Origin: Candidatus Gastranaerophilales bacterium Zag_111
GTDB taxonomy: Bacteria > Cyanobacteriota > Vampirovibrionia > Gastranaerophilales > Gastranaerophilaceae
NCBI GenBank assembly: GCA_001899395.1
Contig: MOYD01000065.1
Span: forward strand, 68,224-101,228
Length of the DNA stretch: 33,005 bases
Direction: 5' to 3'
In this document: positions 15,150 to 24,805 of the stretch, one piece after another
Layout: every line of letters starts with the position of its first letter
Numbering within the stretch: position 1 is the stretch's first letter
Notes under the pieces: model-generated
Told to the model about the DNA's origin: nothing
The model's input: only the letters and a program-made list of their open reading frames with translations
Databases searched by the model: none
Translations under genes and position numbers: made by a program

Positions 15150-17649
15150 AATAAGTGAATTAGCAAAAGAACTGGGGCTTCAAAGCAAAGAAGTCGTAGA
15201 AAAGTTCGCTCAAATCGGTATTACCGGGAAAACTCATTCAAGCACTGTAACAGCAGACCAGATAAAACGTTTAAAAGATTTTATTGCTGGCGGCGGAGTA
15301 AAAAAAGTCTCAAAACCAAAAGCATTTGTTGTTAAAAAGGCAAAACCGCCGGTTGAAGAAGTGCCGGCAAAAGAAGAAACCACACCGGATAAAACTAAAG
15401 AAGAAGCCAAACAGCAAGTAACTGTTGAGCGCATAGAAAGACCAAAAATCGAAAAAGCAAAACCAATTAACAGACTGGAAATAGTACGCCGCGCGCCAAG
15501 ACCTGAAACCCGTCCGGACTCAAGACCAGAACGTCCGGCACGCCCCGGCAAACCATCAGACAGACCGTTCCCGCCAAGAGGTGAAAGACCGGCAAAAGAC
15601 GGAAAATTCCAAAAAGGTGAAAAGCCGTCAGATAATGCAAAAGAACATACCGGCGAGAAAAAACCTATTTCACGCCGTATAATTCCGCAAGAAATCTACG
15701 ACAACAAAACAGGTTCTTCATCAAAACGCCGCACTGACGGAAGAAGAAAAGAAAAAGATTTTAACTCTAAAAAAGAAGAACAAGAAAGAATTTCACTGGA
15801 AAAGGCTGCTGCACAGCACCATAAAAAGAAAGTTCAAAAAACAGAAGAAGTTGAAGAAGTTACAAAAATTGTTGTAAACCAGGCAATGACAATCTCTGAA
15901 CTGTCTGATAAAATCAAAAAAACGCCTGCTGAAATCGTAAAATTCCTTATGTTAAACGGAATTATGGCAACAGTAAACCAGCTTATTGATGTTGATATAA
16001 TTAAAAAAGTCTGTGCAGAATACGAATTGGAAGTTCTGGAAGAAGATTTAGACGCATATATTGAACAAGAACTTGAAAAAGAAGAAAAAGCAAAAGCCTT
16101 AACCGAAGTTGACAAAAAACTTCTTAAAAAACGAGCTCCGGTTATAAGTATCATGGGTCACGTTGACCACGGTAAAACCACACTGTTAGACAGTATCAGA
16201 GCTTCAAAGCACAAAATTGTCGCAACCGAAGTTGGCGGGATTACACAGTCAATCGGTGCTTACACAGTATTTCTAGGTGACAACAACGAAAAGAAAATCG
16301 TATTTTTAGACACACCGGGTCACGAAGCATTCACAGAAATGAGGGCGCGCGGTGCTAAAGCAACAGACATTGCGATTTTGGTTGTAGCAGCAGATGACGG
16401 TATAATGCCACAGACAATTGAAGCAATTAACCATGCCAAAGCCGCTGAAATTCCGATTATTGTTGCCGTAAACAAAATTGATAAACCAGGCGCAAACCCT
16501 GATAAAGTTTTGCAGCAATTAACAGAACACGGACTTGTTCCGGAAGATTGGGGCGGTGATACAATTACGGTGAAGGTTTCAGCACTTCAAGGAACAGGTA
16601 TTGATGAACTACTGGAATACATCTTACTTGTTGCAGATGTTCAAGACTTAAAAGCAAACCCGAAAGCCGAAGCATCAGGGGTTGTAATCGAAGCCAACTT
16701 AGATAAAGGTAAAGGTCCTGTTGCAACACTTTTAGTCCAAAACGGTACACTTCGTGCAGGTAACTGCATTGTTGTAGGTACTGCATGCGGCAGGGTTAGA
16801 GCACTTTTATCAGATAGCGGTGAGAGAATTCAAAAAGCTGAACCATCTACTCCTGTTGAGGTTTTAGGCTTGTCAGAAGTTCCGCAGGCAGGCGATTATT
16901 TTGAAGTTGTTAAAAACGAAAAAGAAATGAAATCAATTGTCGCAGACCGTAAGGAAAAAGAACGCGACAAGAGACTTGAAGCTATGCTTCCGGCACATAT
17001 CAGACGCGAATCTGTAGCCGGTGACGACGCTATTCCGCAATTGAACTTAATTATCAAAGCAAACACGCATGGTTCTGCCGAAGCTGTAGCACAGGCAATT
17101 GCAGGTGTTGAATCAAAAGAGATTACAACAAAGATTATCCACGTTGGTGTCGGTGATATTTCAGAAGCCGATGTAATGCTAGCATCTGCGTCTAACGCGT
17201 TAATCCTTGGATTTACGGTTAAAGAAGACTCAAACGCCTTAGCCTCAGCAGAACGCGAAGGAGTAACAATCAAAAAATACGATATCATCTATCAATTATT
17301 AGAAGATATTGAAAAGACATTGTTATCACTTCTTGAACCTGAAATGAAAGAAGTTGAGCTTGGTAAAGCCGAAGTTCGCCAGGTATTTACAATCGGAAAA
17401 GTTAATAAGATTGCGGGCTGCTACGTTACAGAAGGTAAAATTGTACGTTCAAAAGATGCTGTCCTTTACAGAAACGGCGAAGAAATCTTCCGCGGCGCTA
17501 TTGACCAGTTGAAACGTTTCAAAGACGATGTTAAAGAAGTTGCACAAGGCTTTGAATGCGGTATCTCATTTAGCAAGTTCAATGACATCGAAGTAGGCGA
17601 CATCATCGAAGTTTCTACAACAGAAGAAGTTGAAAGAAAAAGTCTATAG
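15130..17649 (+). CDS. infB: Translation initiation factor IF-2
   Basis: This 839-residue GTPase brings fMet-tRNA to the 30S subunit and promotes subunit joining. An N-terminal IF2N motif (residues about 4-52) is followed by a long, disordered Pro/Arg/Lys-rich linker (about 55-240). A second IF2N-like domain lies at about 250-310 ([21 protein letters not shown]). The G domain starts with GHVDHGKTT (343-351), then DTPGHEAF and NKIDKP, and the beta-barrel and C2 fMet-tRNA-binding domain follow. ATG at 15130 lies inside ylxR, preceded by AAAGGACAG. The gene ends three bases from the convergent prepilin, with no terminator. Confidence 0.97.
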   Translation: MSYETIRISELAKELGLQSKEVVEKFAQIGITGKTHSSTVTADQIKRLKDFIAGGGVKKVSKPKAFVVKKAKPPVEEVPAKEETTPDKTKEEAKQQVTVERIERPKIEKAKPINRLEIVRRAPRPETRPDSRPERPARPGKPSDRPFPPRGERPAKDGKFQKGEKPSDNAKEHTGEKKPISRRIIPQEIYDNKTGSSSKRRTDGRRKEKDFNSKKEEQERISLEKAAAQHHKKKVQKTEEVEEVTKIVVNQAMTISELSDKIKKTPAEIVKFLMLNGIMATVNQLIDVDIIKKVCAEYELEVLEEDLDAYIEQELEKEEKAKALTEVDKKLLKKRAPVISIMGHVDHGKTTLLDSIRASKHKIVATEVGGITQSIGAYTVFLGDNNEKKIVFLDTPGHEAFTEMRARGAKATDIAILVVAADDGIMPQTIEAINHAKAAEIPIIVAVNKIDKPGANPDKVLQQLTEHGLVPEDWGGDTITVKVSALQGTGIDELLEYILLVADVQDLKANPKAEASGVVIEANLDKGKGPVATLLVQNGTLRAGNCIVVGTACGRVRALLSDSGERIQKAEPSTPVEVLGLSEVPQAGDYFEVVKNEKEMKSIVADRKEKERDKRLEAMLPAHIRRESVAGDDAIPQLNLIIKANTHGSAEAVAQAIAGVESKEITTKIIHVGVGDISEADVMLASASNALILGFTVKEDSNALASAEREGVTIKKYDIIYQLLEDIEKTLLSLLEPEMKEVELGKAEVRQVFTIGKVNKIAGCYVTEGKIVRSKDAVLYRNGEEIFRGAIDQLKRFKDDVKEVAQGFECGISFSKFNDIEVGDIIEVSTTEEVERKSL

Positions 17650-17652
17650 CAA

Positions 17653-18418
17653 TTACGGAAGGTTTTTAAAATAATCCTCATCCTGCATCGCGTAGTATGC
17701 ACAAGCTATTCCGTTATAGTGATTATTGCTTGTTCTGGAGCAATAATTTGCTTTATCATTATACTGAGTATCCTGTGCCCCCATTGGGATAAGTTCAATT
17801 CCGCCTTCTTTTTCAGAGTCTCTTAACTCAAATGTGAATAAATCATGACCAGCCGCATTTGGTTTAGCTGCTTTACCGTTTGTATCAATTGTCACAAGGT
17901 GGCTTTTATAAGTTCCCCATTGATTTGTATCAATAATAATCAACATATTGTTATTAAGAAAAAATTGAGTATCGTCAAAAGCGTTTGTCGTAATGTACGC
18001 TGTGTTTTTGGCATAGTTTGTATACTTGTAATCCTTATTTGTAACAGAACTTGTACCATCATCTCCTGTTTCCGTGCGCCCCATACAATGTGTTGATGTA
18101 GCATCTTGAGTTGTACATAAAGTTGCACCTTTAAAATATTTTGCAAAAGTCGCAGCTGTTATTGTATTAGATTGAACCGTAGCTTCTTCATCAGAGTTAA
18201 GCATTCTAACAGCCTGTGCTAAAAGCGAATAACCTTCCTTAAACTGTGATTTCAGTTTTATATTATTCAATCTGGTCAAAAGTGCAGGTATTGTCAAAGC
18301 AGCAACAACACCAATTATACCAAGTGTAATCAAAACTTCTGCAAGCGTAAACCCGCTACTGGAGAGCTTTAACGGTGCCCCCCCCCCCGTTTTTCAAGCT
18401 ATGATTGTATTTCAGCAT
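17653..18418 (-). CDS. Type IV pilin-like prepilin, third copy; out of frame at a G11 tract
   Basis: The frame from ATG 18418 has a good SD (AGGAG) and promoter but enters an 11-G tract and stops at a TAG (18356-18358) after 20 residues. Removing one G joins it to a 254-residue prepilin: a 22-residue leader with a glycine run, then GFTLAEVLITLGIIGVVAALTIP (cleavage after Gly22, Glu at +5). The C-terminal domain has the shared signature: TIDTNGKAAKPN, HDLFTFEL, PMGA, NYC and ACAYYA. Between the tract and the cleavage site there is no alternative start codon, so a mature pilin needs 10 or 13 Gs. Either phase-OFF or a sequencing error; the rest of the gene is intact and not decayed. Confidence 0.8.
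18378..18388 (-). repeat. Homopolymer of 11 G (C on the plus strand) inside the prepilin leader
   Basis: Eleven consecutive G residues on the coding strand encode the glycine run of the leader peptide. The reading frame is open only for lengths of 10, 13 and so on. In a genome this AT-rich, such a tract is very unlikely by chance and is typical of slipped-strand contingency loci; it is also a common site of sequencing errors. Confidence 0.9.
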
Positions 18419-18441
18419 ATCTATCTCTCCTTTTTTATTAA

Positions 18442-18470
18442 AGTATAGCATTTTTTACACAGTTTGTAAA
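18442..18470 (-). promoter_or_regulatory. Sigma-70 promoter of the third prepilin gene
   Basis: TTTACA (18465-18470) and TATACT (18442-18447) are separated by 17 bases on the minus strand. A leader of about 17 bases with AAAAGGAG leads to the ATG at 18418. The promoter lies between this gene and the groEL terminator, so the gene is transcribed on its own. Confidence 0.75.
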
Positions 18471-18474
18471 GACT

Positions 18475-18508
18475 AAAAAAGCGATTAGTTTTCACTAATC
18501 GCTTTTAA
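18475..18508 (-). terminator. Rho-independent terminator of groES-groEL
   Basis: GCGATTAG and CTAATCGC make an eight-base-pair stem (18481-18488 with 18495-18502), extended by A-T pairs, around a six-base loop and followed by a T run in the minus-strand RNA. It lies about 20 bases after the groEL stop. Confidence 0.85.
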
Positions 18509-18527
18509 TAAAGGGTTTTTGCAGACG

Positions 18528-20484
<1,957 letters not shown>

Positions 20485-20697
20485 AATCCTCTCCTTTTTT
20501 TCATCTAACAATATAGTTATATAACAAATTTGCGCATTTTAAGAGAAAATTAAGGAAAAATTAATTATTAATATTACAAAAAATAATCCCTGCCGGTTAC
20601 TGCTTTTATCTAACCTTACCGGTCTGTTTGGCTATAGGAAACCGTCGTAAAACTTATAAAATGATAATGTACCCAATTGATAAGGAGTTAGTATAGT
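20485..20697. other. Intergenic region between groES and a small secreted protein, with a GC-richer fold
   Basis: The left part (20485-20580) is AT-rich and should contain the groES promoter; a TATATT (minus strand, 20510-20515) is the best -10 candidate. From 20591 to 20645 the sequence is notably GC-richer, with alternative pairings CCGGT/ACCGG (20593 with 20618) and GGTTA/TAACC (20595 with 20611). It could be a structured leader of the rightward gene. It does not match any riboswitch consensus that I can recall. Confidence 0.35.
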
Positions 20698-21006
20698 ATG
20701 AAAAACTTAATTGCAACATTTTCTTTGTTAGCGCTCCTGACTATTCCGGCTCAAGGAGCATTTGCCTGGACTTACGACGGTCTTGGAAGTTTGAACCCAT
20801 TTACCTTATTTGGCACCAGAACAAATAATCAATGCTGTCAAAAGGTAGAAAAATGTAAAAAACCTAAATTGACAAAATGTGAAAAACTTCACGGTGTCAA
20901 AATCAAGAAAGAAAAAGGACAAGCTTGCGGCTGTGCTGCACCTGTTGAATACGTTAAAATCGTACCGATGCAGAACACCTGCAACAGTTGCCAAAGAGCC
21001 TTCTAA
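20698..21006 (+). CDS. Small secreted cysteine-rich protein
   Basis: This 102-residue protein has a clear Sec signal peptide (residues 1-23, ending AFA before Trp24). The mature part of 79 residues has eight cysteines: Cys46-Cys47, 53, 61, 77, 79, 95 and 98. They include a CxC and a C-terminal CxxC, with a Lys-rich middle. Even cysteine number and export suggest four disulphides or a metal-binding role in the periplasm. No family is recognised. AAGGAG sits ahead of the ATG, and a strong terminator follows, so it is monocistronic. Stability under oxidative folding would need a Dsb-type system, which is not in the window. Confidence 0.75.
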   Translation: MKNLIATFSLLALLTIPAQGAFAWTYDGLGSLNPFTLFGTRTNNQCCQKVEKCKKPKLTKCEKLHGVKIKKEKGQACGCAAPVEYVKIVPMQNTCNSCQRAF

Positions 21007-21032
21007 GAGACTGCTGTTTGGGTGGTAAATGA

Positions 21033-21063
21033 GGGGCTTATGCAAAGCATAAGCCCCTTTTTC
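21033..21063 (+). terminator. Rho-independent terminator of the Cys-rich protein gene
   Basis: GGGGCTTATGC and GCATAAGCCCC form a perfect 11-base-pair stem with an AAA loop, followed by six T residues. It also abuts the stop codon of the convergent kinase gene. Confidence 0.92.
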
Positions 21064-21897
21064 TTAAAACTCAATGCTTTTAAGCGCCCGGAAGATTTTG
21101 TCTGTAATTTCCTGAATGTATTCCTGGCTAACAAGTCCGTTTATTACCGCGTCCGAAATTTGATAAGTCGGTCTTATGTATTGCTGTGCGGTTTTATTAA
21201 CATCTGCAAACTGTAAATCAGCAGCTTCACCTGTTTTACCGCGTTCTCTTGCTCGTTTGTACCAGCGGTCTTTTATGACTTCTAACGGAGTGAAAACGTA
21301 AACTTTCACATCCATAATATCTCTCACACCTTCATTTAAAACATATAAGCCTTCGGTTAAAATAACTTTTGCCGGAGTTTTTTCATCTCCGTTAGGGTCA
21401 GATACACATGTAACAAAATCATATTTCGGGGATTTTATTGTAAGTCCTTCTTTTAAGGCTACAAGATGACTTTTCATAAGGTCAAGGTCAATAACATCAG
21501 GTGTGTCAAAGCTAAATCCTGTTTTAAATAAAGCTTCATAGCTGCCGGCTTCTTGTAATTCTTTTGAGGTATCTTTATAATAATCATCGCAACGAATTAC
21601 AGTATAAATTCCTTTTGTTTTATCTTTTACGCATGCTTTTATTGTATTATCAACAAAAACCGTTTTACCCGATGCGCTTTCGCCTGTAATACCAATTAAA
21701 AACGTCTGTTTCTTCTCTTGAACAACTTTTCGGGCAATATTCATAATAAGGTTGTCTGAAATCTTTAAAAACAGCGGCTGTTCCTGTTTACTGTCTTCTG
21801 CTAATATTTTTTTCAAACTGTCAACGATGTTTGAGATAATTTCCATATCCCGACGGCTGGAATAATAATTATAACTTAATTCAAAATCCTTTAACAT
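21064..21897 (-). CDS. Uridine-kinase/phosphoribulokinase-family P-loop kinase
   Basis: This 277-residue protein has Walker A GITGESASGKT at about residues 72-82, an RCDDYYKD motif matching the 'DxFY' acceptor-site strand of uridine kinases, and FDTPDVIDLDLMKSHL, the usual FDxPxA(I)D..L segment. A Walker-B-like strand VILTEGLYVL and a lid with Arg residues (RWYKRARERGKTG) follow. Phosphorylation of uridine or a similar nucleoside is the likely reaction. The N-terminal extension of about 65 residues before the P-loop is longer than in standard Udk and helical, so the substrate may differ. ATG at 21897 with AAGGA is preferred over the adjoining TTG. Confidence 0.78.
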   Translation of the reverse strand: MLKDFELSYNYYSSRRDMEIISNIVDSLKKILAEDSKQEQPLFLKISDNLIMNIARKVVQEKKQTFLIGITGESASGKTVFVDNTIKACVKDKTKGIYTVIRCDDYYKDTSKELQEAGSYEALFKTGFSFDTPDVIDLDLMKSHLVALKEGLTIKSPKYDFVTCVSDPNGDEKTPAKVILTEGLYVLNEGVRDIMDVKVYVFTPLEVIKDRWYKRARERGKTGEAADLQFADVNKTAQQYIRPTYQISDAVINGLVSQEYIQEITDKIFRALKSIEF

Positions 21898-22054
21898 CAA
21901 TACTTCCTTATATACAAATATGGTAATATTTTACTTTAAAAGACTTCAAACAACTACAAAAGATGAAATTTTGTAACAAAAATTTTAACAATATTAAAGT
22001 TTTTACCACATTGTGCCGAATAATAAATTGTTAAGATAAATAGGAGTATAATTT

Positions 22055-22228
22055 ATGTATCAAGACGAGATTTTTGAAAATGCTTTGAAAGAAGCAAAAG
22101 AAGAAAGTTTTAGAGCTTTGCAAGGTGAAGTAAAAACAGTTGAAGCTGTGATTGAAAGATTACTAACTCAGTTGTTAGAATGTTCAGCATCAATTTCAGA
22201 ACGTGATTTTCATGTTTGCGGAGTATAG
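22055..22228 (+). CDS. Small 57-residue acidic helical protein
   Basis: This short gene has ATG 22055 after AGGAG (12 bases before) and ends at TAG 22226-22228, eleven bases before a strong terminator. The product is a single amphipathic helix (YQDEIFENALKEAKEESFRA, then VEAVIERLLTQLLECS) with two cysteines near the end (Cys43 and Cys55). No family is known to me. SD, helical periodicity and its own terminator argue that it is a real gene. It could be a small regulator or a phage-like accessory protein, but nothing distinguishes these. Confidence 0.55.
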   Translation: MYQDEIFENALKEAKEESFRALQGEVKTVEAVIERLLTQLLECSASISERDFHVCGV

Positions 22229-22238
22229 AAATTAGCCA

Positions 22239-22272
22239 ATAAAAAAGAGCCTTGGTTTAAGGCTCTTTTTTG
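22239..22272. terminator. Bidirectional terminator between two convergent genes
   Basis: AAAAAAGAGCCTT and AAGGCTCTTTTTT pair as a stem of about 13 base pairs with a short loop (GGTTT). A-runs on one side and T-runs on the other serve both the small gene from the left and the 353-residue protein gene from the right. Confidence 0.88.
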
Positions 22273-22275
22273 TTT

Positions 22276-23337
22276 CTAACCTACATATCTGAATTGACCC
22301 TGGTTATATATGTCATATGGGTTTGTAACGCCTCCAAACAACTGCTGGTACAGAATGTCGTTTGTATAAAGGTTCTGCATATTTGTTGGATTTAACCCTG
22401 TCATATATGGATTGTAAAGTCCCGGCATATACGGATTTGGATAATTTGTATTTACGACTTCGGAATTCCCGTTTCTCTTTTCAAGTTCAGCGCGTAAAAT
22501 CTCATTCTGGCGTCTTAATTCTGCAACTTCATCAGATATTTCAGGATGAGCTAACCCGCCTGTACCTACTTCATATTGACGAATCTGATTTTCATTTTCT
22601 TTTATTTGCTGTGCAATTAGTGCTTCGATATCTTGTACAGTGTACCCGTTTTGCTGTGCTAATGCGATTTCTTCATCAGACATACCATATTGTCGCAATT
22701 GTTGAATATCAGCTTCTGAATACTGAACTGCACCTTGTGCTTCTTGTTCGGCTTTTTTCTCTGAGTATGTTTTACCTCTTGTAAACATCCCGACAATACC
22801 GCCGATTAAACCGCCAACTAAAGTTCCTACCGGTCCAAAACAAGAACCTATTGCCGCACCGCCTGCCATACAGCCAAGCTCAACGCCTGCACCGCCAACT
22901 TCTTTCATACCGGCTTGAAATCCGCCGTCTTTGAATGCCTTAATAATATTTGGTGCTTCAATTGCAACTGTTAATGCTGCTCCGATAAACGGCATCTTTT
23001 TGGCAATTGCTTTACCGCCGCCTTTAATAGCGCCCCAGATACCGCTTTTGCCTGCTGTTTTTGCAGCTGCAAATCCGGCTTTTGTACCTGTTGCTACTGA
23101 TTTTGGTGTGGAAATAAGATTTTTCCATGTACGTTTGAAAAATCCTCCGCTAACTGCTCTTTGTGCTGCAACATCAGCTTCTAACGCTCTAAATCCGGCT
23201 TTTGCTTTTGTAAAAAGAGAACCTTTTGCGCCGCGCATAGCCGGTCCCATAACTTCAGCGCTTGTACCTAACAAAAAGTCAGGTGTAACTTTTGCAACAC
23301 GAGATGCGTTCTTTAGCATAACAGACATAATACCCAT
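22276..23337 (-). CDS. Glycine-zipper protein with NPY-rich tail, long paralogue
   Basis: This 353-residue protein is not recognised, but is a clear paralogue of the next gene to the right. A basic N-terminal half (Lys/Ala-rich, no signal peptide) contains the shared block KSGIWGAIKG (97-106) and KKMPFIGAALTVAIEAPNII (113-132). A glycine-zipper membrane-active stretch follows (148-183: GGAAIG, GPVGTLVGGLIGGIVG), then GKTYSEKKAEQE. Unique to this copy are helices at 205-250 (GMSDEEIALAQQNGYTVQDIEALI) and a coiled coil (268-290). The tail has several NPY/NP-Tyr motifs (301-341). A membrane-inserting or pore-like role is a guess. SD AGGAG precedes it. Confidence 0.7.
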   Translation of the reverse strand: MGIMSVMLKNASRVAKVTPDFLLGTSAEVMGPAMRGAKGSLFTKAKAGFRALEADVAAQRAVSGGFFKRTWKNLISTPKSVATGTKAGFAAAKTAGKSGIWGAIKGGGKAIAKKMPFIGAALTVAIEAPNIIKAFKDGGFQAGMKEVGGAGVELGCMAGGAAIGSCFGPVGTLVGGLIGGIVGMFTRGKTYSEKKAEQEAQGAVQYSEADIQQLRQYGMSDEEIALAQQNGYTVQDIEALIAQQIKENENQIRQYEVGTGGLAHPEISDEVAELRRQNEILRAELEKRNGNSEVVNTNYPNPYMPGLYNPYMTGLNPTNMQNLYTNDILYQQLFGGVTNPYDIYNQGQFRYVG

Positions 23338-23374
23338 TTACTTACTCCTATTTTCTAAACTTTCTATTTAACCT

Positions 23375-23400
23375 ATAACCTATACTTTAATAAAGTTTTT
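23375..23400 (-). promoter_or_regulatory. Upstream element shared with the paralogous gene (copy 1)
   Basis: On the plus strand ATAACCTATACTTTAATAAAG resembles the element at 24313-24340 upstream of the other glycine-zipper gene (ATAACCTAC, then TTAATAAAG and a T-rich end). Both lie roughly 30-40 bases before the start codon, so this is a candidate common promoter or operator. Confidence 0.4.
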
Positions 23401-23437
23401 TTGCTGAAAAAAATTGCTAAAATTGTAAATAAATGTT

Positions 23438-23469
23438 AAGGCGAAATTCTTAATTAAGAATTTCGCCTT
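23438..23469 (-). terminator. Perfect 32-base palindrome, probable terminator
   Basis: AAGGCGAAATTCTTAA and its exact complement TTAAGAATTTCGCCTT stand back to back. The minus-strand RNA continues TTAACATTT, only a modest T tail. It lies 23 bases after the stop of the short glycine-zipper gene and is the probable end of that transcript. Confidence 0.65.
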
Positions 23470-23492
23470 TGTGTCAGAAGAATTTGAATGGA

Positions 23493-24284
23493 TTATGCTA
23501 TAATATTGAACGGCATTTGCTGCATCATTATGTCGTTTGCGTAAGGGTTTGCGGCACCATACGGGTCATAAGCATAAGGGTTTGACATATATGGGTTAGA
23601 ACCCTGGAAAGGAATTTGAGCGCCCATTTGAGCTTGCTGCTGCTGGTATTGTTGTAATGCTGCAAGTTCTTCCTGAGCTTTTTGTTCCTGTTCAGCTTTT
23701 TTCTCAGTATAAGATTTACCTACGATTTTTGAAGTAAGCCATTCACCTGCAACGAAACCTACCAAGCTGCCAACAGGACCAAGTAATCCGCCGACTGCCG
23801 CGCCTATTGCTGCTCCGCCAAGACCTGCTGCTGATTTAAGAGTTTCCTTAACGCCGGCGCCAATACCTTGTTCTTTTGTTGCTGTAATAATATTAGGAAC
23901 ATAACTTGCAACAAGTAAAATGTTACCAATTAACGGCATTTTCTTGCCAACACCTTTGAAGAAACCTTTAATACCGCCCCAGATACCGCTTTTGCCTGCT
24001 GCTTTTGCAAGTCTTGAACCGCGTTTTGTATAAACTGCTAATGTTCTTGGAATATTTTTGACACTTTTTAATGCGGCTTTGAAAAATCCGCCTTGAGCTG
24101 CTTTTGTTGCCGCAATTTCTGCTTCGACTGCTCTGCCGCCAATTTTTAGCGCATCTTTTACCGGTGCATTCTTCACAGCGTTCACAAATGTATGTGAACT
24201 GTTACCAAACACCATATACGGATAAGCCTTAACAGCTCGTTTACCGTAATTAAACAATTTCGGAATCATCGTTACTAAACCCAT
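23493..24284 (-). CDS. Glycine-zipper protein with NPY-rich tail, short paralogue
   Basis: This 263-residue protein aligns with the 353-residue gene at nearly equal residue numbers. It has GGFFKAALKS (65-74), KSGIWGGIKGFFKG (98-111), KKMPLIGNILLVASYVPNII (114-133), a glycine zipper (154-181: GLGGAAIGAAVGGLLGPVGSLVG), then GKSYTEKKAEQEQKAQEE. The tail is Gln-rich (211-219) and then has NPY repeats (229-250: NPYMSNPYAYDPYGAANPYA). It lacks the long helical insert and coiled coil of the other copy. No signal peptide is present, though the N-terminus is basic. GGTGG with AAAGG serves as SD. Identity is moderate, so the duplication is not recent. Confidence 0.7.
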   Translation of the reverse strand: MGLVTMIPKLFNYGKRAVKAYPYMVFGNSSHTFVNAVKNAPVKDALKIGGRAVEAEIAATKAAQGGFFKAALKSVKNIPRTLAVYTKRGSRLAKAAGKSGIWGGIKGFFKGVGKKMPLIGNILLVASYVPNIITATKEQGIGAGVKETLKSAAGLGGAAIGAAVGGLLGPVGSLVGFVAGEWLTSKIVGKSYTEKKAEQEQKAQEELAALQQYQQQQAQMGAQIPFQGSNPYMSNPYAYDPYGAANPYANDIMMQQMPFNIIA

Positions 24285-24312
24285 AATTTACCACCTTTAC
24301 ACACTATAAAAT

Positions 24313-24340
24313 ATAACCTACATGTTAATAAAGGATTTTT
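24313..24340 (-). promoter_or_regulatory. Upstream element shared with the paralogous gene (copy 2)
   Basis: ATAACCTACATGTTAATAAAG followed by a T-rich end is about 80 percent identical to the element at 23375-23400. Position relative to the start codon is similar (28 against 37 bases). It lies in the divergent region shared with the small coiled-coil gene at 24469. Confidence 0.4.
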
Positions 24341-24468
24341 AGAATATAAAATTGACCGGTTTTGAGAAAATATTAACAAATGTTACAAAAAACATTAACC
24401 CTGAAATCGTAAACAAAAAAAATACTTTATATAAGAAAGAGAGTTTAAATAATATAAGGAGACGAGAG

Positions 24469-24798
24469 ATGGCATTTTTAGCACTAGCAAGTCAAAAGAG
24501 TTTATTGACTTTACAAAAAAACTTTTTACAATTCCAGTACACTTCTATTCAGAACCAAATTCAATACGCTGCATCGCAAATGACTGCTGTCGAAAGAGAG
24601 TATGCAGGTATGGAAGATTCTGATTACACAGAAGACGCTAATTACATTTACTATGAAGATTTAAGCGACCAGTTAGAAACTGAAAAAGACTCGCTTGACA
24701 CACAATTGACAGCTATTGAAAACGAAATTTCAGGCTTAAAGACACTTGTAAACAACAACATCAAGTCAAGCTGTACATTGAACTTACTTGGTTCATAG
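24469..24798 (+). CDS. Small coiled-coil protein, unknown function
   Basis: This 109-residue protein has no signal peptide and two long helices: about 5-48 (SQKSLLTLQKNFLQFQYTSI and following) and about 65-98 (DLSDQLETEKDSLDTQLTAI). They are joined by an acidic Tyr/Asp/Glu-rich loop (EDSDYTEDANYIYYED), and the protein ends NIKSSCTLNLLGS. A helical hairpin of this size resembles small secreted or chaperone-type proteins in general shape only. I placed the start at ATG 24469 (AAGGAG 7-12 bases upstream), 39 codons into a longer frame with no SD. It is read divergently from the glycine-zipper gene, 184 bases apart, and its stop is seven bases from convergent folD. Confidence 0.7.
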   Translation: MAFLALASQKSLLTLQKNFLQFQYTSIQNQIQYAASQMTAVEREYAGMEDSDYTEDANYIYYEDLSDQLETEKDSLDTQLTAIENEISGLKTLVNNNIKSSCTLNLLGS

Positions 24799-24805
24799 TA
24801 AATAA

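Noticed and set aside
17653-18333. Third prepilin starting at the internal TTG (18333)
   Set aside because: This start removes the leader, cleavage site and Glu+5, has no SD, and arises only because of the frameshift in the G tract.
20485-20580. CIRCE operator upstream of groES
   Set aside because: No TTAGCACTC-N9-GAGTGCTAA or close variant is present in the upstream region.
20591-20645. Known riboswitch (cyclic-di-GMP, cobalamin, fluoride or SAM type)
   Set aside because: A GGTTAC-like and a GGAAACC-like piece looked suggestive, but the conserved cores of these classes do not line up.
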